Shown here piece after piece: positions 1 to 6,344 of a DNA stretch of 13,380 nucleotides. Source of the DNA: 73-13 sp035555435 (GTDB lineage: Bacteria > Actinomycetota > Actinomycetes > Actinomycetales > Microbacteriaceae); NCBI GenBank assembly GCA_035555435.1, contig DATMGN010000014.1:1-13380 (forward strand). The letters run 5' to 3'. A model generated the notes under the pieces. The model did no database searches. It was not told the origin of the DNA and was given only the letters and a program-made list of their open reading frames with translations. The first letter of the stretch is position 1, and every line of letters begins with the position of its first letter. The position numbers and the translations under genes are program-made.

Positions 1-5
1 CGACG

Positions 6-11
6 TAGGCT
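6..11 (+). promoter_or_regulatory. Leaderless -10 hexamer for the 209-aa gene
   Basis: TAGGCT sits exactly 6 nt before the ATG at 18. That places the expected transcription start at or next to the start codon, the arrangement of actinobacterial leaderless mRNAs. No Shine-Dalgarno sequence is visible in the 17 bases available. The same spacing recurs at five other genes here. Inferred from sequence only. Confidence 0.5.
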
Positions 12-17
12 GACGGG

Positions 18-647
18 ATGGCCCGTGAGTTCCACAAGCCGACGCGCTTCGAGGGGTATCGCTTCGAGACGTACATCGGGGCGGAGGACCCGGCGCAGCG
101 CTATGCCATCGCGCACGAGACGGCGCGCACGCTCGTCGATCGCGGTCGCGAGGCCGGGGCGCAGGAGCTCGTCGAGCGCATGATCGCCTACACCGATGCG
201 CACGGGATCGATGCGCTCGCGGAGCTATGGGCACCGTCCGCGCCCGAGTCGTTGCCGGGGGCGCTCTGGCGGCTCTACCTGCTGCGCGCCCTCGTCCGGC
301 AGGACCCGGCCGCCGCCGCGTACGCGTTTCAGCGCGGCGTCGATGCGCTCGCGACGGCGGACCCCGCGATCGCGGGTGCGCCGAGCCCGACGGGGCCCGG
401 AGAGCTCGCCGACCTCGTCGACCTCATCCTCCGCGGGGCGTTCTCGGGAGACCTCGCCGATGCACTGCGCCGCGCGGGTGCGACGAGCCGGATCCTCGCG
501 GCGGGGACGCTTCAGGAGGCGGACGCATCGGACCTTGCGGACTCGGAGCGCGCGACGGCGTTCACGACCCGCGCCGCGCGCCTCAGCGCGATCGCCGCCG
601 AGCTCGAGACCGCCGCGCGGCTCTCCCAGGCCGGGCGTTTAGACTGA
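18..647 (+). CDS. Conserved hypothetical protein, 209 aa
   Basis: The gene is complete, from ATG at 18 to TGA at 645-647. I do not recognise a functional domain. The protein opens with a distinctive stretch (FHKPTRFEGYRFETY, residues 5-19). The rest is Ala/Leu/Arg-rich and looks mostly alpha-helical, with no signal peptide or membrane segment, so a soluble cytoplasmic protein is likely. From memory, similar proteins of about 200 aa occur in Microbacteriaceae and are sometimes labelled 'RNA polymerase subunit beta', a name the sequence gives no reason to accept. The start is supported by the leaderless -10 directly upstream. An alternative-frame reading (227-919) is a compositional shadow. The gene converges on the - strand gene ending at 682, leaving 34 nt between the stops. 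Confidence 0.8.
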   Translation: MAREFHKPTRFEGYRFETYIGAEDPAQRYAIAHETARTLVDRGREAGAQELVERMIAYTDAHGIDALAELWAPSAPESLPGALWRLYLLRALVRQDPAAAAYAFQRGVDALATADPAIAGAPSPTGPGELADLVDLILRGAFSGDLADALRRAGATSRILAAGTLQEADASDLADSERATAFTTRAARLSAIAAELETAARLSQAGRLD

Positions 648-657
648 CCCGGCCGGG
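625..657 (+). terminator. Hairpin over the stop codon of the 209-aa gene
   Basis: GGCCGGG (629-635) pairs with CCCGGCC (648-654) around a 12-nt loop that contains the TGA stop. CCC (625-627) and GGG (655-657) extend the stem past one bulged A. No T-tract follows. It may act as a GC-rich terminator or as a 3'-end stabiliser between convergent genes. Confidence 0.4.
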
Positions 658-681
658 CCAGGGTGACCCCGGGCTCCAACT

Positions 682-1038
682 TCAGCCGCTTCGAGCGGCC
701 TTGCGCCGAGAGGCGTCAACCCTGGCTCGGCGCTCACGACGATCGGCGACCAGATCCCAGTCGACCTCGGTGCGCTCAGGTCGCTCGAGGTGCACCGTCG
801 CGGGCAGCACGTCGCCGACCGCGGGCCAGAAGTCGCGTCGCACCGTGTACTCGAGCTGCTGCTCGGTGGCGTCCTGGCCGGGCGCCTGGATCATCGCGTC
901 GATCCGGCAGGTCTGGTAGCGCGGGCGCGCACCCACGTCGTTGATGGCGAGCACCGTGACGGTGCCGCGCACGGTCGGGTCCTTGGTGAGGCGCTCGAGC
1001 CATTCGGCGGCCTGGTCGAGCTCGGACTCCTCGGGCAT
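682..1038 (-). CDS. Conserved hypothetical protein, 118 aa
   Basis: I chose the ATG at 1038 (protein begins MPEESELDQAAEWLERL). It is preceded at exactly 6 nt by a TACCCT -10 hexamer, and the longer reading to 1110 would translate the intergenic tandem repeat. The protein has an acidic N-terminal helix (about residues 4-18), a beta-rich middle with TVTVLAINDVGARPRYQTCRID, and a basic C-terminal tail rich in RRERRARVDASRRK. No signal peptide or membrane helix is seen. I recognise no family with confidence; a small soluble protein with a positively charged tail that might bind nucleic acid is only a guess. It lies downstream of pstB on the same strand, but its own promoter and the intervening repeat suggest independent transcription. 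Confidence 0.72.
   Translation of the reverse strand: MPEESELDQAAEWLERLTKDPTVRGTVTVLAINDVGARPRYQTCRIDAMIQAPGQDATEQQLEYTVRRDFWPAVGDVLPATVHLERPERTEVDWDLVADRRERRARVDASRRKAARSG
685..699 (-). terminator. Short hairpin at the 3' end of the 118-aa gene
   Basis: GCCGCT (685-690), loop TCG, AGCGGC (694-699) form a perfect 6-bp stem immediately before the TGA codon on the - strand. No T-run is present, so it is a weak terminator candidate. Confidence 0.3.
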
Positions 1039-1044
1039 GAGCCG

Positions 1045-1050
1045 AGGGTA
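1045..1050 (-). promoter_or_regulatory. Leaderless -10 hexamer for the 118-aa gene
   Basis: On the - strand TACCCT is followed by CGGCTC (6 nt) and then the ATG at 1038. The spacing matches the other leaderless promoters in this window. The -35 region would fall inside the adjacent repeat element. Confidence 0.5.
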
Positions 1051-1054
1051 GCGC

Positions 1055-1164
1055 GGTCTCGATACGCGGACTGCATCCGCTACTCGACCCGCGAGGTGGG
1101 CGGACTGCATCCGCTACTCGACCCGCGAGGTGGGCGGACTGCGTCCGCTACTCCTCGGGACCGG
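1055..1164. repeat. Tandem palindromic repeat, 34-bp units
   Basis: The element begins with GGTCTCGATACG (1055-1066) and continues with two identical 34-bp units (1067-1100 and 1101-1134) and a third, diverging copy (1135-1164). Each unit contains a small stem-loop, GCGGA-CTGCA-TCCGC, followed by TACTCGACCCGCGAGG. It fills most of the gap between pstB and the 118-aa gene. The same end sequence and core occur in inverse orientation inside ygfZ at 11036-11150. I take it to be a member of the dispersed intergenic palindromic repeats common in Microbacteriaceae (recall, not a search). No ORF within it is credible. Confidence 0.85.
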
Positions 1165-1179
1165 CCGGCGAGCCCGCGA

Positions 1180-1959
1180 CTACCCGAACTTGCCCGAGAC
1201 GTAGTCCTCGGTCGCCTGGACGCTCGGGTTGGAGAACATCTTCTGCGTCTCGTCGTACTCGATGAGCTTGCCGGGCTTGCCCGTCCCCGCGATGTTGAAG
1301 AACGCCGTCCGGTCCGACACGCGCGACGCCTGCTGCATGTTGTGCGTCACGATGACGATCGTGTACTCCTGCTTGAGCTCCTCGATGAGGTCCTCGATCG
1401 CGAGCGTCGAGATGGGGTCGAGGGCCGAGCACGGCTCGTCCATGAGGATGACGTCGGGCGACACGGCGACGGCGCGCGCGATGCACAGGCGCTGCTGCTG
1501 GCCACCGGACAGGCTCGAGCCGGGCTTGTCGAGCCGGTCCTTGACCTCCTCCCAGAGGTTCGCGCCGCGCAGCGACTTCTCCACGAGCGCGTCCTGGTCG
1601 GACTTCGCCATCCGCTTGTTGTTGAGCTTGACCCCCGCGATGACGTTCTCCCGGATCGACATGGTGGGGAACGGGTTGGGACGCTGGAACACCATGCCGA
1701 CCTGCCGTCGCACGAGCACGGGGTCGACGCCGGCACCGTACAGGTCGTCGCCGTCGATGAGCACGGAGCCTTCGACGCGCGCACCCGGGATGACCTCGTG
1801 CATCCGGTTGAGGGTGCGCAGGAACGTCGATTTGCCGCACCCGGAGGGGCCGATGAACGCCGTGACGGAGCGCGGCTCGATCTCGAGGGTGACGTCCTCG
1901 ACGGCCTTGAACTTGCCGTAGTAGACGTTGAGGTCCTTGACCTCGATGCGCTTGGACAC
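1180..1959 (-). CDS. pstB: Phosphate ABC transporter ATP-binding protein PstB
   Basis: PstB is the cytoplasmic ATPase that powers high-affinity phosphate import through the PstCA channel. All ABC motifs are present in the 259-aa product: Walker A GPSGCGKST (37-45), Q-loop Q92 in MVFQRPNPFP, signature LSGGQ (150-154), Walker B VILMDEP (170-176), D-loop SALD (178-181) and switch His206 in VTHNMQQA. The NPFPTMSI stretch after the Q-loop and the C-terminal LIEYDETQKMFSNP are typical of PstB, and the length is normal for the family. The start is GTG at 1959, with AAGGAAG about 8 nt upstream as ribosome-binding site. It is the last gene of pstSCAB, 28 nt after pstA. No phoU follows within the window. 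Confidence 0.97.
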   Translation of the reverse strand: MSKRIEVKDLNVYYGKFKAVEDVTLEIEPRSVTAFIGPSGCGKSTFLRTLNRMHEVIPGARVEGSVLIDGDDLYGAGVDPVLVRRQVGMVFQRPNPFPTMSIRENVIAGVKLNNKRMAKSDQDALVEKSLRGANLWEEVKDRLDKPGSSLSGGQQQRLCIARAVAVSPDVILMDEPCSALDPISTLAIEDLIEELKQEYTIVIVTHNMQQASRVSDRTAFFNIAGTGKPGKLIEYDETQKMFSNPSVQATEDYVSGKFG

Positions 1960-1987
1960 GGTGCGGCTTCCTTCGGGTGCGGGGCGG

Positions 1988-3079
1988 TCAGCGACCGGTC
2001 TTCGGCGCGAAGAACTTCGCGATGAGCCGGGCGACGAGGTTGAGGATCATGACGATGAGGATGAGTACGAGCGCGCCGGTCCAGGCCCGATCGGTGTAGG
2101 CGGCGAGGTCGGCGCCGGGGTTCATGTACTGCGTGTAGACGAAGACGGGCAGCGTCGTCATGCGGCCGGAGAACGGGTCGTAGTTCATCGACGTGGTGAA
2201 GCCGGCGACGATGAGCAGCGGCGCCGTCTCGCCGATGACGCGGGCGATCGACAGCGTGACGCCGGTCGCGATGCCGGCGATGGCGGTGGGGATGACGACC
2301 TTGAGGATGGTCAGGTACTTCGGCACGCCGAGCGCGTAGGAGGCTTCCCGCAGCTCGTTGGGCACGATCCGCAGCATCTCTTCGCTCGAGCGCACGACGA
2401 CGGGGATCATGAGCAGCGACAGGGCGATGGCGCCGCCGATGCCGGAGCGGTAGCCGGCATTGCCGGTGATGAGCGCGAACATCGCGAAGGCGAAGAGGCC
2501 GGCGACGATCGACGGGATGCCCGTCATGACGTCGACGAAGAACGTGATCGCCCGGGCGAGCCACCCGCGACCGTACTCGACGAGGTAGACGGCGGCGAGG
2601 AGGCCGACGGGGATGGAGATGAGTGCGGCGATGCCGGTGATCTCGAGCGTGCCGACGATCGCGTGCAGCGCGCCGCCGCCCTCGCCGACGACGTTGCGCA
2701 TCGACTGGCTGAAGAACTCGATGTCGAAGCGCGCGGAACCGTTCGCGATGACGGTGTACGCGAGCGAGATGAGGGGGAGGAGCGCGATGACGAACGCCGT
2801 GACGACGAGTCCGGTGACGAAGCGGTCGCGCGCTTGCCGGGTTCCTTCGACGAGCGAGGTGATCACCCAGATCGCGATGAGGTAGAGGATCTGGCCGAGG
2901 AACAGGGCGAGCGCGATGTTGAAGTCGGTCGCGCCCGCCGCCGTGCCGACGACGGCGACGATCGCGCAGAGGATCGCCCAGCAGCCGGCCAGGATCGCCC
3001 ACGGCGCCCACTTGGGGAGTCGGCCGTGGGTGAGCCGGTTCGGGAGTTCCGTCCGCTTGGACGCCGTCGCGACGGCCAT
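1988..3079 (-). CDS. pstA: Phosphate ABC transporter permease PstA
   Basis: This is an inner-membrane permease that forms the phosphate channel with PstC. The 363-aa product carries the ABC permease EAA loop EASYALGVPKYLTILKVVIP (245-264), which docks on PstB, and the PstA-typical stretches MTGIPSIVAGLFAF and RVIGETAPLLIVAGF. Predicted helices lie near 25-45, 55-77, 89-111, 140-166, 174-204, 214-230, 264-295 and 334-356. The first two form an N-terminal extension compared with the usual six-helix PstA of about 290-300 aa. The ATG at 3079 lies 1 nt after the pstC stop (TGACATG), so translational coupling is likely. I see no frameshift or damaged motif. Confidence 0.95.
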   Translation of the reverse strand: MAVATASKRTELPNRLTHGRLPKWAPWAILAGCWAILCAIVAVVGTAAGATDFNIALALFLGQILYLIAIWVITSLVEGTRQARDRFVTGLVVTAFVIALLPLISLAYTVIANGSARFDIEFFSQSMRNVVGEGGGALHAIVGTLEITGIAALISIPVGLLAAVYLVEYGRGWLARAITFFVDVMTGIPSIVAGLFAFAMFALITGNAGYRSGIGGAIALSLLMIPVVVRSSEEMLRIVPNELREASYALGVPKYLTILKVVIPTAIAGIATGVTLSIARVIGETAPLLIVAGFTTSMNYDPFSGRMTTLPVFVYTQYMNPGADLAAYTDRAWTGALVLILIVMILNLVARLIAKFFAPKTGR

Positions 3080-3080
3080 G

Positions 3081-4034
3081 TCAGTTCGCTCCCGAGAAGG
3101 CGGCGCGGCGGGCTATGACCCAGCGCGCGAGTGAGTTGACGACGAGGGTGATGACGAAGAGCACGAGTCCGGTCGCGATGAGCGCGTTGACGGAGATGCC
3201 GTGCGCTTCGGGGAAGTTGAGGGCGATGTTGCCGGCGATGGTCGAGGGGTTCTGGCCGCTCGTCAGGACGAAGTTGATGACGAGGGCGGGCGAGAGCAGC
3301 ATCGCGACGACCATCGTCTCGCCGAGCGCGCGCCCCAGGCCGAGCATCGCCGCCGAGATGATGCCGGGGCGGCCGAAGGGCAGCACGGCCATCTGGATCA
3401 TCTCCCAGCGGGTCGCGCCGAGCGCGAGCGCCGCCTCCTCGTGGAGCTTCGGCGTCTGCAGGAAGACTTCCCGGCACAGCGAGGTGATGATCGGGATGAT
3501 CATGACGGCGAGGACGATCGCGACGGTGAGGATGGTGCGGCCGGTGGCGTCGACTTGGCCGGCGAAGAACGGCAGCCAGCCGAGGTACTGGTTCAGCCAG
3601 TCGTAGATCGGCACGATCGCCGGCGCGAGGACCTTGATGCCCCACAGGCCGAAGACGACGGAGGGGACGGCGGCGAGCAGGTCGATGACGTAGCCGAGCC
3701 CCTGGGCGATCCGCCGGGGCGCGTAGTGCGAAATGAACAGCGCGATGCCGAGTGAGAGCGGGAGCGCGAAGAGGAGGGCGAGCGCGGCGGACCAGACGGT
3801 GCCGAACGCGAGGGGGCCGACGTAGACCCAGAAGTTGGCGGGGCTGCCGTTCATCGACGACACGTCGCCGAAGAGTGCGGGGTAGGCCTCCGCGATGAGG
3901 AAGACGGCGACGGCGGCGAGCGCGAGGAGGATGAGGGCGCCGGCGACCATCGCGGCGGTCGAGAAGGTCCGGTCGCCGGGCCGGGTCTTCGCCTTGATCG
4001 GCGCCGGCGCCGGCGCGGTCTCGGTCGCGGTCAT
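3081..4034 (-). CDS. pstC: Phosphate ABC transporter permease PstC
   Basis: The second membrane subunit of the Pst importer, 317 aa. It has a cytoplasmic Pro/Ala-rich N-terminus, six predicted helices (about 27-50, 74-102, 112-140, 167-186, 224-252, 284-306) and a periplasm-facing loop, NGSPANFWVYVGPLAFGT. The EAA loop EEAALALGATRWEMIQMAVL (199-218) and the following GRALGETMVVAML are family hallmarks. PstC is distinguished from PstA by the long loop after helix 3 (YDWLNQYLGWLPFFAGQVD). The start is ATG at 4034 with only a weak upstream AGCAGG. It follows pstS after a 113-nt gap containing two hairpins. Confidence 0.95.
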   Translation of the reverse strand: MTATETAPAPAPIKAKTRPGDRTFSTAAMVAGALILLALAAVAVFLIAEAYPALFGDVSSMNGSPANFWVYVGPLAFGTVWSAALALLFALPLSLGIALFISHYAPRRIAQGLGYVIDLLAAVPSVVFGLWGIKVLAPAIVPIYDWLNQYLGWLPFFAGQVDATGRTILTVAIVLAVMIIPIITSLCREVFLQTPKLHEEAALALGATRWEMIQMAVLPFGRPGIISAAMLGLGRALGETMVVAMLLSPALVINFVLTSGQNPSTIAGNIALNFPEAHGISVNALIATGLVLFVITLVVNSLARWVIARRAAFSGAN

Positions 4035-4068
4035 GGCCTGCTTTCAGGTCGCAGCGGGTGCGGGGTGG

Positions 4069-4082
4069 GGCCGTGAACGGCC
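4069..4082 (-). repeat. Small hairpin in the pstS-pstC gap
   Basis: GGCCG (4069-4073) pairs with CGGCC (4078-4082) across a 4-nt TGAA loop; the T and A flanking GA can also pair. It lies downstream of the second hairpin with respect to transcription from pstS. Probable mRNA-level structure. Confidence 0.4.
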
Positions 4083-4102
4083 GGATCGCGGGGCGCGGAC
4101 TG

Positions 4103-4119
4103 GGCCGGTCGAACCGGCC
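4103..4119 (-). terminator. Intra-operon hairpin downstream of pstS
   Basis: GGCCGGT (4103-4109), loop CGA, ACCGGCC (4113-4119) form a perfect 7-bp stem starting 29 nt after the pstS stop. No T-run follows on the - strand, so partial termination or protection of the pstS mRNA 3' end from exonucleases is more likely than full termination. This would fit the known need for more binding protein than permease. Confidence 0.5.
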
Positions 4120-4147
4120 GCAGCCCGCACCTCGCGTCTGATGCTAC

Positions 4148-5248
4148 TTACTCGACGATGGTCGCGACCACGGACTGGATCGCGGCGACCTGCGTCGCCG
4201 AAAGTGGCGCGGCGCCGGTGCTGGCGGCGACTTCCTGGCCCTCGGCCGAGGTCACGTAGGCGACGTACGCCTTCGCGATCGGGGCGACCGCCGGGTCCTG
4301 GTACTCACCGCACGCGATGAGGTAGGAGACGAGGACGAGCGGGTACTCGGCCGGGTTCGTCGTGGTGCGGTTGAGCTTGATGGCGAGGTTCGTCGCCGAG
4401 GCGTTGTCCGCGGCGGGCGAGCCCTCGACGACCGCGGCCGCGGCCTCGTTGGAGAACGCGACGTACTCGTCGCCGACCTTGATCTGCGCGATCCCGAGGT
4501 CACCGGCACGCGACGCGGCCGCGTAGCCGATCGAGCCGGCGGCGGCGTTGACGGCCTCGATGACGCCCGACGTGCCCTGCGCGCCCGTGCCGGTCGCGTA
4601 CGGGAACGGGTCGGCGGCCTTCTCGGTCCAGATGTCACCGGCGTTCTTGTTGAGGTAGTCGGTGAAGTTCTTCGTCGTGCCCGAGTCGTCCGAGCGGTGG
4701 ACGGCCGTGATCGCGCCGCTCAGCGCCGCGCCGGCGTTCTGCGCGGTGATCGCCGGGTCGTCCCAGCTCGTGATGTCGCCCTTGAAGATGCTCGCGAGGG
4801 TCGCCGCGTCGAGCTTGAGCTCGTCGACGCCCGGGATGTTGAAGACGACCGCGATGGGGTCGATGAACGCCGGCACCTGGATGAACGAGTCGTCGACGCA
4901 GCCGGCGAAGCCGCCCGCGATCTCGTCGTCGGAGAGCGCCGAGTCGGTGCCGGCGAACGCGACGCCGCCGCCGATGAAGGCCTCGCGGCCCGCGCCGGAG
5001 CCGGACGGGTCGTAGGAGATGGTGACGGCCTCGTTGGCGGTCTGGAATGCGGCGATCCACGACTCCTGCGCGGCGCCCATCGAGGACGCGCCGGCGCCCG
5101 CGATCGTGCCGGAGAGCGAGCTGCCGGCGCCATCGGTCGGAGCCGAGGTCGGGGTGGTCGAGCCACCCTCGTTGGTGGCGCAGCCGGTGAGCGCGAGTGC
5201 GCCGACGGCGACGATGGCACCAAGGGTGCCGAACTTCGTGAGCTTCAC
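4148..5248 (-). CDS. pstS: Phosphate-binding lipoprotein PstS
   Basis: This is the extracytoplasmic substrate-binding protein of the Pst importer, anchored by lipid outside the membrane. The chosen GTG start at 5248 gives 366 aa, beginning VKLTKFGTLGAIVAVGALAL; AAGGGA lies about 6 nt upstream. The ATG at 5311 would add 21 residues ahead of the signal peptide and would start upstream of the predicted transcription start. Lipobox LTGC places the lipidated Cys at 23, followed by a low-complexity Ser/Thr/Gly linker. Phosphate-site motifs are present: GAGASS (51-56), SGSGAGRE (82-89), AGTDSALSDDE (99-109) and RSDDSGTTKNF (185-195). It is first in pstSCAB and lies under a PHO box. Confidence 0.96.
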   Translation of the reverse strand: MKLTKFGTLGAIVAVGALALTGCATNEGGSTTPTSAPTDGAGSSLSGTIAGAGASSMGAAQESWIAAFQTANEAVTISYDPSGSGAGREAFIGGGVAFAGTDSALSDDEIAGGFAGCVDDSFIQVPAFIDPIAVVFNIPGVDELKLDAATLASIFKGDITSWDDPAITAQNAGAALSGAITAVHRSDDSGTTKNFTDYLNKNAGDIWTEKAADPFPYATGTGAQGTSGVIEAVNAAAGSIGYAAASRAGDLGIAQIKVGDEYVAFSNEAAAAVVEGSPAADNASATNLAIKLNRTTTNPAEYPLVLVSYLIACGEYQDPAVAPIAKAYVAYVTSAEGQEVAASTGAAPLSATQVAAIQSVVATIVE

Positions 5249-5277
5249 GAGTTTCCCTTCGGAATGGTGATCAGACA

Positions 5278-5294
5278 CGGGCCGGTGCGGCCCG
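5278..5294 (-). other. 5'-leader hairpin of the pstS mRNA
   Basis: CGGGCCG (5278-5284), loop GTG, CGGCCCG (5288-5294) form a perfect 7-bp stem. With the proposed -10 at 5301-5306, transcription would start at about 5294, so this hairpin would form the extreme 5' end of the pstS mRNA, where such structures commonly protect transcripts. Inferred. Confidence 0.4.
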
Positions 5295-5300
5295 GACGTC

Positions 5301-5306
5301 ACCGTA
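5301..5306 (-). promoter_or_regulatory. Putative -10 of the pstS promoter
   Basis: TACGGT on the - strand lies 5 bp after the last PHO unit (ending at 5312) and about 53 nt before the GTG start of pstS. The PHO units take the place of a recognisable -35, as expected for activator-dependent promoters. Confidence 0.45.
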
Positions 5307-5311
5307 CGCAC

Positions 5312-5355
5312 GAAGGGTGACCGGATCGGGGTCGCCAGGTGAACTCCGGGTGAAC
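5312..5355 (-). promoter_or_regulatory. PHO box (PhoP-binding direct repeats) before pstS
   Basis: On the - strand GTTCACCCGGA is followed directly by GTTCACCTGGC (heptamers at 5355-5349 and 5344-5338). After one degenerate 11-nt unit comes GGTCACCCTTC (heptamer 5322-5316). All lie on an exact 11-bp period. This matches the actinobacterial PHO box, tandem 11-bp units beginning GTTCACC, bound by phosphorylated PhoP. It predicts induction of pstSCAB under phosphate limitation. Confidence 0.85.
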
Positions 5356-5402
5356 GGTCCCGGGCTCAGGCCCGTCCGCCCCGCCCGAAGCCGGTCGAAG
5401 GC

Positions 5403-6332
5403 TCAGCCGGCCCCGTGGACCTCGACCTCGACGAGCTGCGGGCGCTTCGTCTCGCGGGTGATGTGGAAGACGGCGAACTCGCCCGTCGCGAGGTTCGCGG
5501 AGCGCACGAGGCCGTCGCGATGCGCGCCGGTCGCGTGCCGGATCGCCTCGACGAGCTCGGGGATGACGGGCCCGTGGGAGCACAGCACGACGTTCTGCCG
5601 GAGCTTGAGGCGCTTGGCGATCTGCGGCGCGACCTTCGACTCGCCGCGCTCATGCGCGTCCTGCGACAGTCCCCTCGAGGCCTTGACCTCGAGGCCGGTG
5701 AGGCGCGCGGTGGGCTCGATCGTCGTGCGGCAGCGGACGGCGGTGCTCGACACGAGTCGTTGCGGGCCGTAGGCCGCGATCGAGGCGGCGGCGGTCTGCG
5801 CCTGCTCGAGCCCGCGATGCAGCAGAGGCCGGGTCGCGTCCGGGCCGTCCCAGTCGCCCGGCGGGATCGCCTTGCCGTGGCGCAGGATCGTGATCGAGAA
5901 GGTGCGCGCGGCGCCGCGCTTGATGCGGTCGGCGAGCGTCGCGATCATCTCGCGGTCGTGCGGGTAGGAGACGAGCTTGCGGGCCTGCGCGATCGGCACC
6001 CAGTCGACCGCGGAGATCTCGCTGTTCGGCGTGAAGCTCGCGTGCTCCACCTGATGCCCGACGACCTCGGCCGCCCAGTACTGCACGAACTTCGGTCGCG
6101 AGCCGACCGAGTAGGTGACGTCGCCGATGGGGGCGCCGAGTGTCGCGACGATGCCCGTCTCCTCGCGGAGCTCGCGGATCGCCGTCTCCGGCAGCAGCTC
6201 GCCCGGGTCGAGCTTGCCCTTCGGGATCGAGACGTCCTTGTAGTCGGGGCGGCGCACCAGCAGCACCTTGATGCCCTCCGCGCTCTCGCGCCAGCACAGC
6301 ACGCCGGCGGCGTAGACGGTCCCGGAAGCCAC
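5403..6332 (-). CDS. mutT1: MutT1-like Nudix hydrolase / histidine phosphatase
   Basis: A two-domain enzyme of 309 aa. The N-terminal Nudix domain (about 5-135) carries a complete Nudix box: G39-x5-E45-x7-R53-E54-L-R-E57-E58-x-G60. The C-terminal histidine phosphatase domain (about 145-305) has RHG (151-153), Arg200 in the SSTAVRCRTTI stretch, and second His253 in CSHGP. This fusion is the architecture of mycobacterial MutT1, which removes 8-oxo-(d)GTP and hydrolyses diadenosine polyphosphates; in M. tuberculosis it also adjoins ppk1 (recall). The GTG start at 6332 lies 9 nt after the ppk stop, with both an AGGCGG ribosome site and a TAGCGT -10 placed 6 nt upstream. It may be co-transcribed with ppk, independently transcribed, or both. 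Exact substrate is not shown by sequence. Confidence 0.88.
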   Translation of the reverse strand: MASGTVYAAGVLCWRESAEGIKVLLVRRPDYKDVSIPKGKLDPGELLPETAIRELREETGIVATLGAPIGDVTYSVGSRPKFVQYWAAEVVGHQVEHASFTPNSEISAVDWVPIAQARKLVSYPHDREMIATLADRIKRGAARTFSITILRHGKAIPPGDWDGPDATRPLLHRGLEQAQTAAASIAAYGPQRLVSSTAVRCRTTIEPTARLTGLEVKASRGLSQDAHERGESKVAPQIAKRLKLRQNVVLCSHGPVIPELVEAIRHATGAHRDGLVRSANLATGEFAVFHITRETKRPQLVEVEVHGAG

Positions 6333-6338
6333 CCGCCT

Positions 6339-6344
6339 ACGCTA
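6339..6344 (-). promoter_or_regulatory. Possible leaderless -10 for mutT1 within the ppk stop
   Basis: TAGCGT on the - strand starts with the TAG stop codon of ppk and is followed by 6 nt and then the GTG start. The spacing equals that of the other leaderless promoters here. The overlapping AGGCGG is an alternative explanation for initiation, so this promoter is tentative. Confidence 0.3.

Noticed and set aside
663..944. 93-aa + strand frame beginning with GTG at 663
   Set aside because: Antisense to the 118-aa gene, Arg/Ala-rich, without an initiation signal.
1055..1164. CRISPR array
   Set aside because: Units are directly adjacent with no unique spacers, and no cas genes are near. The same applies to 11036-11150.
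790..3118. Long + strand frames opposite pstB and pstA (790-2025, 1928-3118)
   Set aside because: Charged low-complexity readings antisense to genes with complete diagnostic motifs; no promoter or ribosome site.
4072..4078. PHO half-site (GTTCACG on the - strand) in the pstS-pstC gap
   Set aside because: No second unit at 11 bp on either side; explained as part of a small hairpin.
5249..5311. ATG at 5311 as start of pstS
   Set aside because: It lies upstream of the predicted transcription start and adds 21 residues before a normal lipoprotein signal peptide; the GTG at 5248 has a ribosome site.
5361..5374. Hairpin CGGGC-TCAG-GCCCG between mutT1 and pstS as a terminator
   Set aside because: Only a 5-bp stem with no T-run, and partly next to the PHO box; too weak to call.
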